From positions 251,732 through 315,731 of the forward strand of contig LSRX01000717.1 of the NCBI GenBank assembly GCA_001939145.1: a stretch of DNA of 64,000 nucleotides, written 5' to 3'. Each line of letters starts with the position of its first letter. The stretch's first letter is position 1. This DNA is from Symbiodinium microadriaticum (Eukaryota > Sar > Dinophyceae > Suessiales > Symbiodiniaceae). Both the position numbers and the translations under genes were made by a program. Positions 11,400 to 22,459 of the stretch are shown here, piece by piece. Under the pieces are notes generated by a model, which did no database searches, was not told the origin of the DNA, and worked only from the letters and a program-made list of their open reading frames with translations.

Positions 11400-14300
11400 C
11401 GTTAGCCGTCGGAGCAGCCGCTTCCGCGCGGGCCTCTTGAGATCTTCACGCTCACGCGAAGCTTCTTCCACAGTCTCTTGCCGTGCCTGACATCACAAGC
11501 TGGATCCAAACGCTTCGATCCAAGCACATGAGCCACCGACTCTCAGTAATTTCGAATCATCTGGGATGCTCAACTGCTTCGCCAAGATTTTGCCACCTGT
11601 CTTCCTTAAAACGGTGCGCAGCGTCAGGACGGGGACCCCGTTCAAGGTGTCAGTCCACATGTCTCAGCTCTCTCAGTTCTGAGCTTCTGCAAGAGGCTGA
11701 ACTGGCCAAGTGGCGACTCCTCAGTCGCGACACACAGCTTGGGCTCTGGACGGGCGAGAGGAGCAGAGCCGCCCCGCAATCCAAGGACTGTTCTGCAAGC
11801 TGCTCGGTTTTTCTTGCAATGACCGTCGGAGGCGGCAGCTCAGACCTGCTTCGACCACTTGACAGTCCACGGCCACCCACAATCTCCAGGGGCCCGGCAG
11901 TACGCGAGGGGCATTCCTCTCCTTCTCTAAGGATTCGATCAGCATCTGCTGAACCTCGAATTGAATCCGCTAGCTGCCTGCAGTTCGCATCATGTTTGGT
12001 GCATTGCGACACCTCCTTGTCGAAGTCATCCTCGGCAGCATGCCTCAGTTGCAAGGTTGGCAATCTAGTCTTGTCTGAGCTGCGCCCTACTCCTACAAGT
12101 GCAAGCACGAAATTGGAAACAAGGACCGCACTGCTGTTCATGATCTCCTCGGTCGTACCTTCATTACCAGGCAATTCACTTCGGTCCATAAGCATGACAG
12201 AAAGCACGGTTCGGAAGAGCTGTAGAGTAAGGCAGCAGCTCAGCTTCGTCATCATCAGACTCGCTGTCATCTTCCTCTTCAGACTCCTGCCCAAGCGTTT
12301 ATAGCCTTGCCCGTCATGTGGGCTTGCTACCACGTCCAAGTCTGGCCATCAAGGCCTCTTCTGACGATTCCTCACCATCGTCCTCGGCACGTTCTTTGTT
12401 TTCATGCTGGACGAGCAACTATGAACCGTTTCTGGTCGCAAGGCTGCGGCAGATTCGCTTTCGTCCTCATCTGAGCTCTCATCCTCCTCATCCTTCCGAC
12501 ACAGGCTTCAACGGCAACTCTACACCGGCAAGACAGGCGCGCGTTCAAACTTTAAATGCAAAAGGCATACATTCGAGTTCGAATACATTGAAGTTGACAT
12601 TTTACCGTAATCTCCTCATCATCATCCTGATCGTCTGCATTTCCACCTGGAGTTGACACTACTAAAACGCACAAGGCTTTCCCTACGTTACGCCTTATGT
12701 GGCCTATTGTGGCCTCCAACAACGACATCGTCCTTCTCCTTGTCAAGTTGTCGCATCACTGCCTCGTGCAGCACTAGAGAAGCCGCCGAATCAGAGCCAC
12801 TGCACAGCCACGTGCAAGCACAGCCACACCTCGTTCGCATCTGCCTTTAGTTCTGGATACGTCAGCTTGGGCCTGAGTGTCAAGTTTATGCAGCAAATCC
12901 CCACCCTCACTGGTCACTGGCCTAAGCCTCTCCAAGGTGTCGTAGACCATGTTCATGAAGCGCTGCGGCAGCTCGCCCTGATATGCAGAACACGGGGGAT
13001 AAGTCCCGGCTTTCAGGGCAGCTCTACGGTGCAGCACCTTGCTGTGGACATAGCGTATGAAGAAGGTCAAGAAGCGATCGAGCTTCTGCTTGGACTTAGT
13101 GCTTCAGAGAATCAACACACGGTAGTCCTGTCTGGCGAAGCCTAACGTCATAAACTTTCCGGGCTCAGCGCAGCCCCGCGGTCGAAGTAATGCCCACAGG
13201 TCTCAAGCAGAACACAGACCTGCTGCGCTGCATCGGGCTCTCCGGCTCTCGCGCTTACATCCGGAAAAGCCTACAAGGAAACCAGTAGTTCAAGATATAG
13301 GGGATGCTTGAATCTCTGCAGCTCAAGAGAGCAACCTGTGAACGACGGCAATCTTCGTGTTCCCAGGCGATCTTTTGTGGACTGTTTCGGCAATTTGCTC
13401 CTCTGACCGGAGACGAAAGCTCATGCTGGGGGCAGGACGGTGTGAACGTCAGATTCGACACCGAAGTTGATTGCATTTTCTCGGCATGTAGTTGTTGTTT
13501 GTGATGGCCGGTGACTGCGGAAATCGCCTAGCATGTCATTCACGATGCACCGGTACACTCGCATCTGTGCTGCCCTTCGAACCCACTCGCAACTGCAATG
13601 ACAGCCGTTCACCCTCTACGATACAGTATCTCAAATCTCAACGCGGTCGCGACCTTGCGTTTCCACGCCAAAACTTGCTGGCGAAAATTGATCTGTCGGA
13701 ACATGGCAGCAGCCGTCCGCTTGTACACAGCCGTCGTCTGTTAGCCTCTGGCATGAATATACATTAAGGTAAGGAGACAACAAATAACGAGAACAATCAA
13801 TTTGAACTCGAGTGGATAATTTTTCTTGGCCGTTGTCTTGTACTTTGGTCGGGGGCGGCTTGGGAGGGTCGAGGGGCATGAGGGGTTGGAAGTTGCATCG
13901 GGGTTAGGCAGGGGGGAGAGGTTGGACGTTTCTTCGTTTTGAGGGGGCAGTATGAATGAGACCAGTGATCTCACAATCATCGCCGTAAGAATAGCAATGA
14001 TTGTAAATAACATTGACAACAAGTAATAGGTGGTAGTAGCCATCGCCGTCGTCGACCCCCCCCCGAAAAAATGCTACACCAAAAATGGGTCCCTTGCATC
14101 GATTTCAGAGTTTCATTCGGGCGTCGCTGCAGGTGTCGATACAAACAAGCTCCTCCTCAGCAGTGGTAAAACCTTGGACTTGCGCTTGTCGTGTTGCACA
14201 AACGTCACTGAATCAAGTTCCGAGCAACCCAAGCTCTACGAACATGCGAGCTTCGGCACATCCCCTCTTGAAGCCCTCGGACTCCTGTCCACATTCCAAC

Positions 14301-17300
14301 ACAGGGAACTCTGTCCGACGGACAGAGTCCACAAAGCTTCTGCATGTTTGAAGATTCCCGGCTGCACCCTCGTCGAGCGCTGATAAAACCGAGGCGGCAG
14401 CCAATTTAATCCTGAAGAAGTCCCAGGGGGCCTTCTATATGAGCAGAGGCAAGTCAGTCAAGCAAGGCAGGCGTGCTCAGATACGTGGATGGCGAATCGG
14501 CTCATGCACGTCCAGTGCCTCGAGAGGATGCTGTGGATCTGCAAGTATCTCTGGGAGCCTCAGTTCCATCCCCACTGCGCCTGCCCTATGATGGCCTGTC
14601 TATCCAAAGCTGTTGCGAAATGCCGAGCAAGCGGCTGTCCGCCATCTTCATTGTCCTCCGCAGCATCTTCGAAAGCAGAACTATATCTTCGGCCAAGTAC
14701 TCCGGAGACAGTCGGTAGACAGAAACCCTAAAAGGTAAACAACCGGTGAAATGCGGCAGACCGCCGCCTGAATTCCTCACTATGCCTACCAGGCCTAGCG
14801 GCCTACCACTCGACCTGGCTTTAGGCACAGGTTCAGGCTGTTCAGGTGTCATAGGCAAGGAGGACACGCATGGGATGCCCTTTCAAATCCGATCTTGTGC
14901 ATGTCCTCCGCTTCTTCGGAGATGCTTCCGAGACCACCCTTCCTCATCACCAAGCCCTCGGTCGACGCTTTGTGAGTTCTCGCTTCCGGGTCTGAGGGTC
15001 TCAGGTCAAGGCCTTCTCCACCAGCTTGTGTGCCTGAGCCGAACATGGAGATGTGTCGGCTTGAGCCCGGTCAAGGGGCCCCGGCAGTGATGAACTGTCC
15101 AGCTCGATGCGATGTCGGCCCCCCGAAACCGATGAACCTGAGAACTTCTGCTCTGCACTGTCCGGCCACAATCCTCGTCGCTCCAGCTTCTGTGGGTCGT
15201 GGCTGGTACAAGCAGTCAAAAACCAGGACAGAATCGACCAATCTGTAGTTGTACAGCTCACCCACGAGCTTCACTTGTCGAACCTCGGTCTGCAATCCCG
15301 GCTTCTGCGTTCGACAAACGGTCATTCCAAGAATCTGACTCTTAAGGGCATCTCTCGAAAGTCATTCCTCTCCAAGGTCACCTGTGCCAGCCAAACTATG
15401 TACTACCAGCTACTGCGAATGGACTGATCCACACCTGGATGTTTTCCAAGAGGGAATCGATTACATCTATCACGAAGGCATCGCGGTACTTGGCCAGGCC
15501 ACTCAAAAGAGAGGCCACCTAGGGTGGTCACAGCAAGCACGCTCTGCCCGATTGCGATTGGCATGACGACAAGAGTCATGAGCTATCAGTTGGTCTAAGC
15601 TCGCAGCACAAGACAAATTCTCGTAGTTGGCGTGATGGTTTAAGTCCTGCACGGACACGGTTTGCAGAATTACATGCGAGCTAGCGCGGCACAGAGTGCC
15701 CTTCATGATCTGCTGCTACCACAGCATTTTCGACATGCAGGCCAACTCTCTTGTGCCAGGTCACCGACTATCTTGACTACGATAAGCAATCGCGGCTCAG
15801 CGGATGCAAAAGAGCTTAGGCTTGTTAGGCTTGCGGCAAAAGGCATGGCAATGGCAGCCGTCCAGCAAACATTTCTTCAGCCATCCCACAGCTGGACCTG
15901 CCAAGGCACGGGCAGCCTAGCCAAGTGTCGACATTGCTGCATGCATTGTGCCAAAAAGATGAAACCCCGTCGCGTCGCGCAAGCATGAATCGGGCCGGTT
16001 CCACCATCCCATGGTAGCTTGCGCGCAAGCTTGAGCAGTTGATCCTCGGGATCGTGTCATCATGAGGGTGGAGACGCATCAAAATAGCTTCAACACTTCA
16101 CGGGTCCTCGTCCTCCTCTTTGTAGAGGCCTTGTCGAGGGCTCATGTTGACAAGCAGCACTTTGGCAAACCGCTTGGCAGACAAGCCAGCTAAGGAGGAA
16201 TCGGTCGAAGATCAGATGCTCTACAAACTGCTCCAAGGGGTCCTGAACGCGACTCGCCCCTCATGCTGCTTGCTTGGCACAAAGTGTCCTTCTCTTTCTT
16301 CTGCTTTCGTTTGCCTTCCGGCCTTGGCCAGTTGCTTTGGGACAATGGGGACTGCAAAGTGCGATTCCTGGGGCAAGGCGGCTTGACCTGGTAGAAAGCA
16401 TCTTCTAGCATGATCTCCAACCTGCACCAAACGACCAGAGTGAAAGAGAGTGCCACAAGCTCTTACTCCATGCCTGAGTGGCAAAGACTTCGCCTTTGCG
16501 AGGCGAGCCCTGAGAGCAAAGGCAGAAGCAAAGGCAGACCGCACTGCCGCGACCTCACACAGCCATCCGGGTCCCCGAGGTCTCGACATGCGCTCCAGCA
16601 AGTTGTCTGTTCTCATGGCCTGGCCAAGAATGCTAGCTCTCGAGGACGGAATGAATCCCGAGATGCTGAGCTCGAGACCGTCTCAGGCTTGTACAACAGG
16701 TACCGGCCACAGGACCTTCAATTCGATTCGATAGGACAATTATCCACCTGCCGGCGCGTCTGGGGGACGGGCTGCAGCAGGTTAGCGCACAATTCAGCAT
16801 TCTGCTGGTTGAAATCGTCACAAAGGGTCTGAACCGAGAAGCGCAAAAAGAGCCAACCAAAGGCTGCTGCTTGAAGCGACTTGAGCCGCCTTGAAGACAT
16901 CGAGCACAACGCCCGGAGGACATATCTTGAACCTTGTCCACGGGCTTGTCATCAGAGTGCATTTCAACGCATTTTCTGGACATGCTGCTTGCACAGCTCG
17001 CACAAATACTTGACGACTTTGACCTGCAACATGTTAAGGTCCGAAGTCGCTGCAGAGACGCAATCTGAATTCATGACTGCCTTCTGCTCCAGCAAATTCT
17101 GATTCGCATCCCCTATGACCTGGACATCTCACGCGAAAAATTGAAACCAAAAGGCGTCCTGATCCTGCACTCGCCTGCTCGAGGTCGTGCTGAAGCCAAG
17201 ACATCAGCTGCTGAGGTATGTCCTTGACGTACTGCCTCACACGCTTCGGGACCAGCTGCCAAGCCCCTAACGATGCCTGTACCCGGGATCTTGGCCCCAT

Positions 17301-20300
17301 CATGGCGGCCATCCGGGCGTAAGGAGCAAGCAAGTGCAGCCTGCCATGCTTAGCGGGCAAGCGCTGTCTCCGACTAGATTGCAGCTCTGAGATGTGGACT
17401 GCTTTGTCCTGTGCGCCTCATATTCCAGAGTCGGCTGTGGCCCACCACAAACAGCTAGAGGCTTCCCGACTCAGAACCTGACATTGTAGAAGTGTGCCTT
17501 CCATCCAAGCCAGAGCCAAAAGCTGAAATGTGCTGGACATTTGCTGGCGCAGTTCACCATTGAGTAAGTAGCCGACTGCCAGGCGCTGTCGATTCGACTT
17601 CGTGTTAAAGTCATGGAAGAATCTGCGAAAAAGATCATGAGGAGTGAGAGGTTTCAACTACCTGTCGATTCGTGAATCTGCCAAATAAGTCAGAGACTCA
17701 ATCACGATGTCATCCACCTCAAGCCACTGCGAGCGCAAAAGCTCGCATAGGCATGTCTCCACATGCACAGGCTGCCGGTTTGACACAATGTTGCTTCTGA
17801 TGTCGGCTGCGCATCTGAGACTATTCCGAGACTTCTGGAACACCCACACATTCACGGTTGCATGTCACTTTAGTAACTTTAGCATACTTTAGCCTGCACC
17901 GCACGTCCACAGATCTGGGCGATTTCTTCACCACTGTGACATGATGCAAGCGAGGCTGCCGCTCGAGACAGTACCCTCTAAAGATGATGCGTCCGGGAGC
18001 AGACAAACACCTATGTCGATGCAACATCCAGATGTAGCCTCCCACCCTGCCACCCTGAGAACCACATCACTCGCATCTGAACCCATTTTCAATGGCCTGC
18101 TTTGCTGATTCGGCTTTGGAAACACGCATGAGGTACAGGTCAAAGTCCTTGGCTGTCTCAGCGATGGAGGTTCTGATCACAGTCGAAGCCATCGCAGCCA
18201 CATTCGTGTTCCATCGACCATGTCCATTTTGCAATCCGATTTGCTGAAGCTGCTGACAGATCCTTCTTTTCTTTTTCTTCTGGCGGTCTCTCCTGCTTGG
18301 TTTCCTCGACCCGATCACTGCAGACTGTAGAGCCGCATGTGTGGCAAACACTTTTGCTTAAGTCGTGATGGAAAACATGTGCGTCCTTGTCATCGCCCCC
18401 AGTATCCTGAGCTGCCTTGCCAGAGGTCAGCAACACTGCGGGGATGATATCCTGCGTGGGGCAACAGGTCACCACATCAAGAGTCCTGCTGAAACAGCAT
18501 CCTTCGCTCGTGGAAACGTATGACTCCTTCAAGTCGACCACGTCTTCGTAGAATTTTCGCTGTTCTGAATCCTTCTGCTGGCTCAGCTCGCAAGGAGGAC
18601 GTCAAGGCTTGTAAACATCTGCCTCGAAGATTAAGACCTCTTCTTCTTCCGGCGCTTCTTCCTGAATCACAGAATAAGACGTGCACGTGCGTCACCGGAG
18701 CTGCCGTGCCCATAGCATAGCCCGTCCTTGGCATTCTCACCAGCTCCGACGCGTGACCTCGCACCGACTGTAGGCTTCAGAACATCTTCGCCCATGTCAC
18801 ATGGTGAAAACGCAATTCTTAGGAACCGGCACATTGGGCTCCTCTTCTTCCACAGTGGTTGGCATTGGCCTTAGTCGATCAGCTTTCGCAATCCTTGCTG
18901 ATGCCACTCGTGTTCCCTCTCGGCTCCGGTCTGGCTCAGGAAGTCAGACAAGGTCGTGAGCGTCGACTGTGTTGGAGGGAATGTCAAGACAGAAACAAAA
19001 GGTATTGGATGCTAGCGCCGTTCCTCTATCTTCTGCAAAGCCTCCTTTAGCTGGGTATGCTTCTGCTCGTTTTCAGCATCCACCTTTTCGCAGAGCATCG
19101 CAAACGAGCGGCAAGCTCTCGAGAGGTTCTGCATTTCGGTCGCGGCCTGGCCCTTGTCCACGCGCAGGGCTTGGTTTGTTTTTTCCTGCGACCATGCACA
19201 GCTTGAACGAGCTCTGGCTGAAGCGGTTTATCGATGCTCTGAGCTTCCACAGCAATGTCAACCCATGAGGCCTGCTCTAGCAATCTGCCGTGAGCACTTC
19301 TGAGGAGGCCCCCAGCAGCTGACTGATATGCCTGCAACTCTTGTGTGTTGATTTCCACGACAGAAGTACCCTGCAAAACTGTCTGCAGGCTGGCACTCTG
19401 GGGACTGGACATTTACGGCAAGTTGCTGAAGCTTGCTGCGAGATGCCTCAACAAGTTCGAGCTTTGAGCCTGGCTTTCTACCGCGGCACCGGCGAAGGCA
19501 AGTAGCAGAGGACCTGGCCTCTTCCAAGACACATTGCCGTTCCGGCCAGTCCTCTGAACGTCGAACTGTGATCGGAACTTTCTCCCAGCTACAAGTCCCT
19601 GATGAGAGAGAGTCTGCGCTGCAGAGGACTGCGTTGGCTTTGTTCGGGGACGTTCGAGGAAAGATATTCCACTGTGAGCGCATCCACCAGCAGGAGCACG
19701 AGGGCAGCTGGCCTTTTCAAGCTTGGCACCCCTGTTGCGAAGTGCAAGACATCTTCGCATGGGTCGAGCTGGGGTGACCCTTGGTTTTTCAAGCCGTCCT
19801 TTCCCAACACCTCTGCATAGGCTTGCTGCTTCGTCGGGACTATGTTGAAACCTGTCTCGTGCTGCGTAGGCTGTTACTGACACAGAAGTTCCTCTGCAGG
19901 CTGGGTCCAGGACAGCTGACTGCGTGCTTCTGCGCGAGCGAGGAGATGATGGTGAAGTTCGTCACCAGCTGTGCGCTCATGTGCATGCTGATGCAGAGGC
20001 TACAATCATGGGCACGTCTTTCTTGAAGCTTGGACTTTGCACAGCAAGCTTCAGCCTGTTCCTCTGGAACAGAGATATCGCACAACCTCGGCGAGAGCCA
20101 GGTGCGACGGTTACTCACGCCGCGATCATACCGCCTGCGCAGACAAGACCAACAAGACCCTGGCTCCGTAAACATCTCCACTAGTGGTGGCTTCGGTGCT
20201 TGTACCTTGGAGCTCTCGGCATTCTTCAACGGCGATCCGAATCCAAAGAGGTGCAGGTCGCATGGGCACCGTACGATACGGCTGGCTTCATGGATTTGGC

Positions 20301-21613
20301 GGCATGCGTTTATGCTGAGGCTACACGTTGCGAATGCGTGTGATGAGCGTAGCGGCGTAGGTATCGGCTAAGGAGCTCAGTCTGTGCAAGAGCTTTCAAA
20401 GGGGAACACATCGCCGGGGCTCGTGCGCACTCTATGAGGGACAGCTCCGCACACATTCCTCAGACAGTTACACCCCAGTTTTTTTGCTCGGATTCGTGGA
20501 TTCGCTTTTTGCTTTTTACAGAATTTTTTTGCATCTGCGGCGCGAAGCAGAAACCGCCTCCGGTTCAGCTCCGATGCGGGCGTGGAGCCGAAGGCCTGCA
20601 CGAGCCAGCAGAATAAATGGCGTCCCAGGGGCGCAGGGGCGCAGAGGCTTCGAAAGAGTGAGCCGATGCCGATGACATTTCAACAGAAAGTGCTGTTTCG
20701 TGGTGCGGCATTCCGCACAGACAGGCTATGGAGTTTGCTCCGCCACTGCCCTGCCGAGCTTCACCACCGCCAAAACATGCCAAAACTCTCGGGCCAAGAG
20801 CCCACAAAAGCAACAGAAGCACAACCAGGATGGTTATTTGGGGCCCTTAAATCATAAACGGGTCATGATTACGGCAGTGGCCCATGGCCGGTTCAGGACA
20901 CAGAAGCTCTGCCGTTCTCTCCTGCGCGTGCCCTGCTCCATGCCCCGAGCCCAGGGAGGAAATGGACACTGTGACCGAGCCCAAACACTAGTTCCAGCAT
21001 GTTCGTCTTTCGCATCGTCTTCGGGCTCCCCGCCACGGCAAAGAACCCAACCACCGGCCGTCACTAAATGCTCGGGTCTGTCTTCTGAGCTTAACGCCTG
21101 ACTCCTTGTGTGTGGTCTGTTTGGCGTCCTGGTGTCCCTTACTGTTGAGGGAATGGTGGGTGCGATGTTAAGCACAGGCTGCTCTCTCACTACCTGCCTT
21201 GAGGAGGCCTCTGCCCAGCAGAGTGCCGAACCTGTGCAAAGCATCACCGAAGCACAATGTTCCCCTCTGTCGTAGGGCGAGGCTGAAGCTCTTCGTATGT
21301 CGCATGGAGCTTGCCTTTGACAGGGGCAAGCACTTCCAACAGCAATACGGCAGCACTAGCCCGTGTGCGGCCAGGTTGCTGCAGATTTTGCTGACAGAGC
21401 TCAACTCCTGTGAGAGAGAGGAAAGCATATAAGGATGTGAGCCGCTCTGTGACATGCCAGGATGTCGACATGCCCGACCTTGAGCTTCAAAGAGTTGCCA
21501 GCGGCTTCCAGGATGCACTCTGTTAGCTCCTCGGCCACACAAAGCCGCCCAAGCCCTTCGGTGAGGCAATTCTCGGCAGCTCCGCTGGGCAACTGGTCAC
21601 AACGATCTGGCAC
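11400..21613 (-). CDS. UPF2: UPF2/NMD2, nonsense-mediated decay scaffold (multi-exon gene span)
   Basis: UPF2 is the cytoplasmic scaffold that joins the exon-junction protein UPF3 to the helicase UPF1 in nonsense-mediated mRNA decay. It has three MIF4G domains, an acidic linker and a C-terminal UPF1-binding segment. On the minus strand I find short exons in the correct order: start of MIF4G-1, a helical linker, the pre-domain-2 motif EQRKFYEDVVDLKE, MIF4G-2 (NTKSNRQRLA, LLAPYARMAAM, KVVKYLCELC, CGRYLLYKPET), MIF4G-3 (LARKLPWDG, KLVGELYNYRLVDS, KLDRFLTFFIRY), acidic exons, and LRKTGGKILAKQLSIP of the UPF1-binding region. Each was matched from memory of the UPF2 family. The order and spacing of so many hits make the assignment strong, although single exons are short. 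The first coding exons, and exons between 19.4 and 21.4 kb, are not identified. The span shown is the gene, not one continuous frame. Confidence 0.8.
11540..11613 (-). CDS. UPF2: UPF2 exon: C-terminal UPF1-binding segment
   Basis: Reads VLRKTGGKILAKQLSIPDDS, matching the UPF2 C-terminal L-x-R-K-G-x-K-x-Q-x-K-x-L-x-I/V-P block that contacts UPF1. A last helical stretch rich in Glu and Arg (ETVEEASREREDLKRPARKR, about 11475-11415) probably ends the protein. Confidence 0.65.
12205..12640 (-). CDS. UPF2: UPF2 acidic linker exons
   Basis: Several minus-strand acidic segments in different frames: GGNADDQDDDEEIT (about 12640), DEEDESSDEDESES (about 12490), AEDDGEESSEEALMARL (about 12380) and EEEDDSESDDDEAELLPY (about 12280). 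UPF2 has a long Asp/Glu-rich stretch between MIF4G-3 and the UPF1-binding region. The exons are short and their borders uncertain. Confidence 0.5.
12870..13095 (-). CDS. UPF2: UPF2 exons: end of MIF4G-3, split by a 60-bp intron
   Basis: KQKLDRFLTFFIRYVHSK (13095-13038) is followed by a GT-AG intron at 12978-13037 and then GELPQRFMNMVYDTLERLRP (from 12977). UPF2 has K-L-D-x-F-L-x-x-F-Q-R-Y, then P-x-x-I-x-x-M-x-x-D-T-L/F-E-x-L-R-P. Removing the intron joins the blocks at the right spacing. The intron is in frame and stop-free, so it would be missed by naive translation. Confidence 0.75.
13741..14043 (-). CDS. Small two-helix membrane protein, within a UPF2 intron
   Basis: A minus-strand ATG frame of 100 codons with two membrane helices, about residues 6-35 (LLSMLFTIIAILTAMIV) and 81-97 (FKLIVLVICCLLTLMYI). 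They flank a Pro/Asn/Ser-rich loop. Its codons are richer in A and T than the neighbouring UPF2 exons. It falls in a large gap between UPF2 exons at 15.2 and 13.1 kb. It could be an inserted foreign or mobile sequence, or a nested gene. No family is recognised, and the AT-rich composition could also give chance hydrophobic codons. Confidence 0.3.
   Translation of the reverse strand: MATTTYYLLSMLFTIIAILTAMIVRSLVSFILPPQNEETSNLSPLPNPDATSNPSCPSTLPSRPRPKYKTTAKKNYPLEFKLIVLVICCLLTLMYIHARG
15203..15294 (-). CDS. UPF2: UPF2 exon: MIF4G-3 signature G-E-L-Y-N-Y-R
   Basis: Reads VRQVKLVGELYNYRLVDS and continues with VLVFDCLYQ. L-G-E-L-Y-N-Y-R-x-x-x-S-x-x-I-F is the most recognisable UPF2 sequence. This exon was the anchor for the whole gene call. 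Confidence 0.85.
15436..15505 (-). CDS. UPF2: UPF2 exon: MIF4G-3 helix
   Basis: Reads GLAKYRDAFVIDVIDSLLEN, matching the family block G-L-x-x-Y-x-x-x-x-x-I-x-V-V-D-x-x-L-E-x-I. Confidence 0.7.
16004..16246 (-). CDS. UPF2: UPF2 exons: linker and start of MIF4G-3
   Basis: PLEQFVEHLIFDRFL (16246-16193) matches the P-L-x-E-Y-V-R-x-L-L/I-y-x-D segment, and EDQLLKLARKLPWDG (16050-16004) matches the following V-L-x-Q-x-R-K-L-P-W-x-D block that opens MIF4G-3. Confidence 0.65.
16578..16820 (-). CDS. UPF2: UPF2 exons: end of MIF4G-2 (three short pieces)
   Basis: Three minus-strand pieces in succession: DDFNQQNAELCANLLQP (16820-16760), CGRYLLYKPET (16711-16680) and AMRTDNLLERMSR (16622-16578). They match in order the UPF2 blocks D-F-x-x-x-x-I-E-x-A-x-x-L-L-E, C-G-R-F-L-x-x-x-P-E and L-R-T-x-x-L-L-E-x-M-x-R. 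Introns between them would be about 50-60 bp. Confidence 0.7.
16970..17023 (-). CDS. UPF2: UPF2 exon: MIF4G-2 internal helix
   Basis: Begins after CAG and reads VKVVKYLCELCKQHVQKM, matching the UPF2 segment T-V-R-F-I-G-E-L-x-K-F. Only about 54 bp long; the 3' border is uncertain. Confidence 0.65.
17177..17630 (-). CDS. UPF2: UPF2 exons: core of MIF4G-2 (three pieces)
   Basis: At about 17630-17560, after an intron ending TTTTCGCAG, the frame reads FFHDFNTKSNRQRLA, the UPF2 signature N-T-K-x-N-R-x-x-L. At 17350-17283 it reads GRLHLLAPYARMAAMMGP, matching L-L-P-F/Y-Y-A-R-x-x-A. After a likely 51-bp GT-AG intron it continues YVKDIPQQLMSWLQHDLE, matching D-V/I-x-x-x-L-x-x-x-L-x-x-D-F. Three consecutive family motifs in order make this the most secure part of the gene. 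Confidence 0.75.
18085..18240 (-). CDS. UPF2: UPF2 exon: first helices of MIF4G-2
   Basis: Reads KDFDLYLMRVSKAESAKQAI, fitting the start of the second MIF4G domain, where a hydrophobic helix is followed by a D/E-x-x-D/A-x-x-A pattern. Upstream, 18541-18245 contains another charged open stretch that could be exon or intron. Confidence 0.5.
18524..18590 (-). CDS. UPF2: UPF2 exon: conserved block before MIF4G-2
   Basis: Reads DSEQRKFYEDVVDLKE, which aligns with the UPF2 block D-E-D-x-R-x-F-Y-E-x-L-x-D-L-K that follows the linker. A Glu-rich stretch, EEAPEEEEVLIFEADVY, sits just upstream at about 18660-18605 in the same direction. Confidence 0.6.
19016..19412 (-). CDS. UPF2: UPF2 exons: helical linker between MIF4G-1 and -2
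   Basis: Two minus-strand stretches in different frames. The first (19412 to about 19190) includes INTQELQAYQSAAGGLL and ends in a basic run, GRRKKQTK. The second (about 19160-19016) reads ATEMQNLSRACRSFAMLCEK, then a charged Glu/Lys/Gln helix. Between domains 1 and 2 UPF2 has just such a long charged helical linker. Placement depends on neighbours rather than on a unique motif. Confidence 0.4.
21449..21613 (-). CDS. UPF2: UPF2 exon: start of first MIF4G domain
   Basis: Reads EELTECILEAAGNSLKLKV followed by DILAC, resembling the MIF4G-1 helix pair in which UPF2 has K-Y-I-x-E-A followed by L-K-x-x-D. It is the most 5' UPF2 exon I can place. The window's tetranucleotide microsatellites lie just upstream and would fall in an intron or 5' flank. 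This match is weaker than those in domains 2 and 3. Confidence 0.45.
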
Positions 21614-21639
21614 GTAATTCTGAACCCTTCTATCATATC

Positions 21640-22030
21640 CATGTCTACATTTGTTGCTTCTCTTGCTAAACTATGTCACACTATGCTATGTGTTGCATTA
21701 AGGTACGCATGTATGTATGTATGTATGTATGTATGTATGTATGCATGCATGTATGTGTCTGTGTTTATGTGTTTATGCGGGCGTGTATGTGCTGTGTGTA
21801 TGTATGTATGTTTGTTTGTTTGTTTGCTCGCTGGCTCGGTTGCTCGGTCGGTCGCTCGCTTGTTTGCTTGCTGGCTTAATGGTTGTGTGCGTGTGTGTCT
21901 CTCTGTGTGTGTGTGTGTGTCTTTGTTTCTGGTTTTGGCGCTTGGTTGTTTGTTGGTTGTTGATTGTTTGCTTGTGTGTGTGCCTGCAGGAATACAGACA
22001 TGCAGCGTGCTGCTTTGGCTCGGTTCCTCA
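21640..22030 (+). repeat. Drifting tetranucleotide microsatellite
   Basis: A period-4 tract that changes unit along its length: TATG, then TTTG, then CTCG/GTCG-type units, then CTTG/TTGG, then GT dinucleotides. It looks like one expanded microsatellite that has mutated and re-expanded block by block. Confidence 0.85.
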
Positions 22031-22459
22031 GCGAGGTGTAGCACTGTAGCCGGGTAATGTGGTGTTGAACGCCGCTTCCTTTACATCATTCAGTACAGCC
22101 ACCCAATCAATTCGCAACACACAAAGCACTCCAAGAGATCTGCAAAAAATGCTCTGCAAGCCATTGGAGGTTTGATTTTCATGTTTACTCTGAACATTGA
22201 GCAGTTGATTCACTGTTAGCTTGGCCAAGCCTTCAGCCGCTTCAACTCAGAGTTGTTCATGCATGCAGTTGTTTCATGATGAGTGTCGGATCCACGCAAT
22301 GCTGGGAGTGTTCACAGCTGACATCTGCACAAAGTGTAAGTCAAATGCTGGTCTGTAAGTTTGGTTGTGACATGGTCACACACCGGCCGGCTTCCGCTCT
22401 CTGCAGCTCTGACTACGCAGAGCATCTAAGTCAACAATTGTTGCTTGTATGCAGGCATG
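22031..22459. other. No supported gene
   Basis: Unique sequence between two microsatellites. No convincing frame was seen. Confidence 0.4.

Noticed and set aside
11650-12339. Minus-strand frame of 229 codons with a possible membrane helix near SAVLVSNFVLALVGVG
   Set aside because: It lies within UPF2, a soluble protein, between the acidic exons and the UPF1-binding exon, and crosses likely introns; not a separate membrane gene.
13741-14043. Likeness of the two-helix protein to small two-helix movement proteins of plant viruses
   Set aside because: The conserved central motif of that family is absent; only the two-helix plan is shared.
17658-17855. Minus-strand frame reading LCELLRSQWLEVDDIVIESL, considered as a UPF2 exon
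   Set aside because: It lies between the two parts of MIF4G-2 and matches no UPF2 block; probably intronic, although it looks protein-like.
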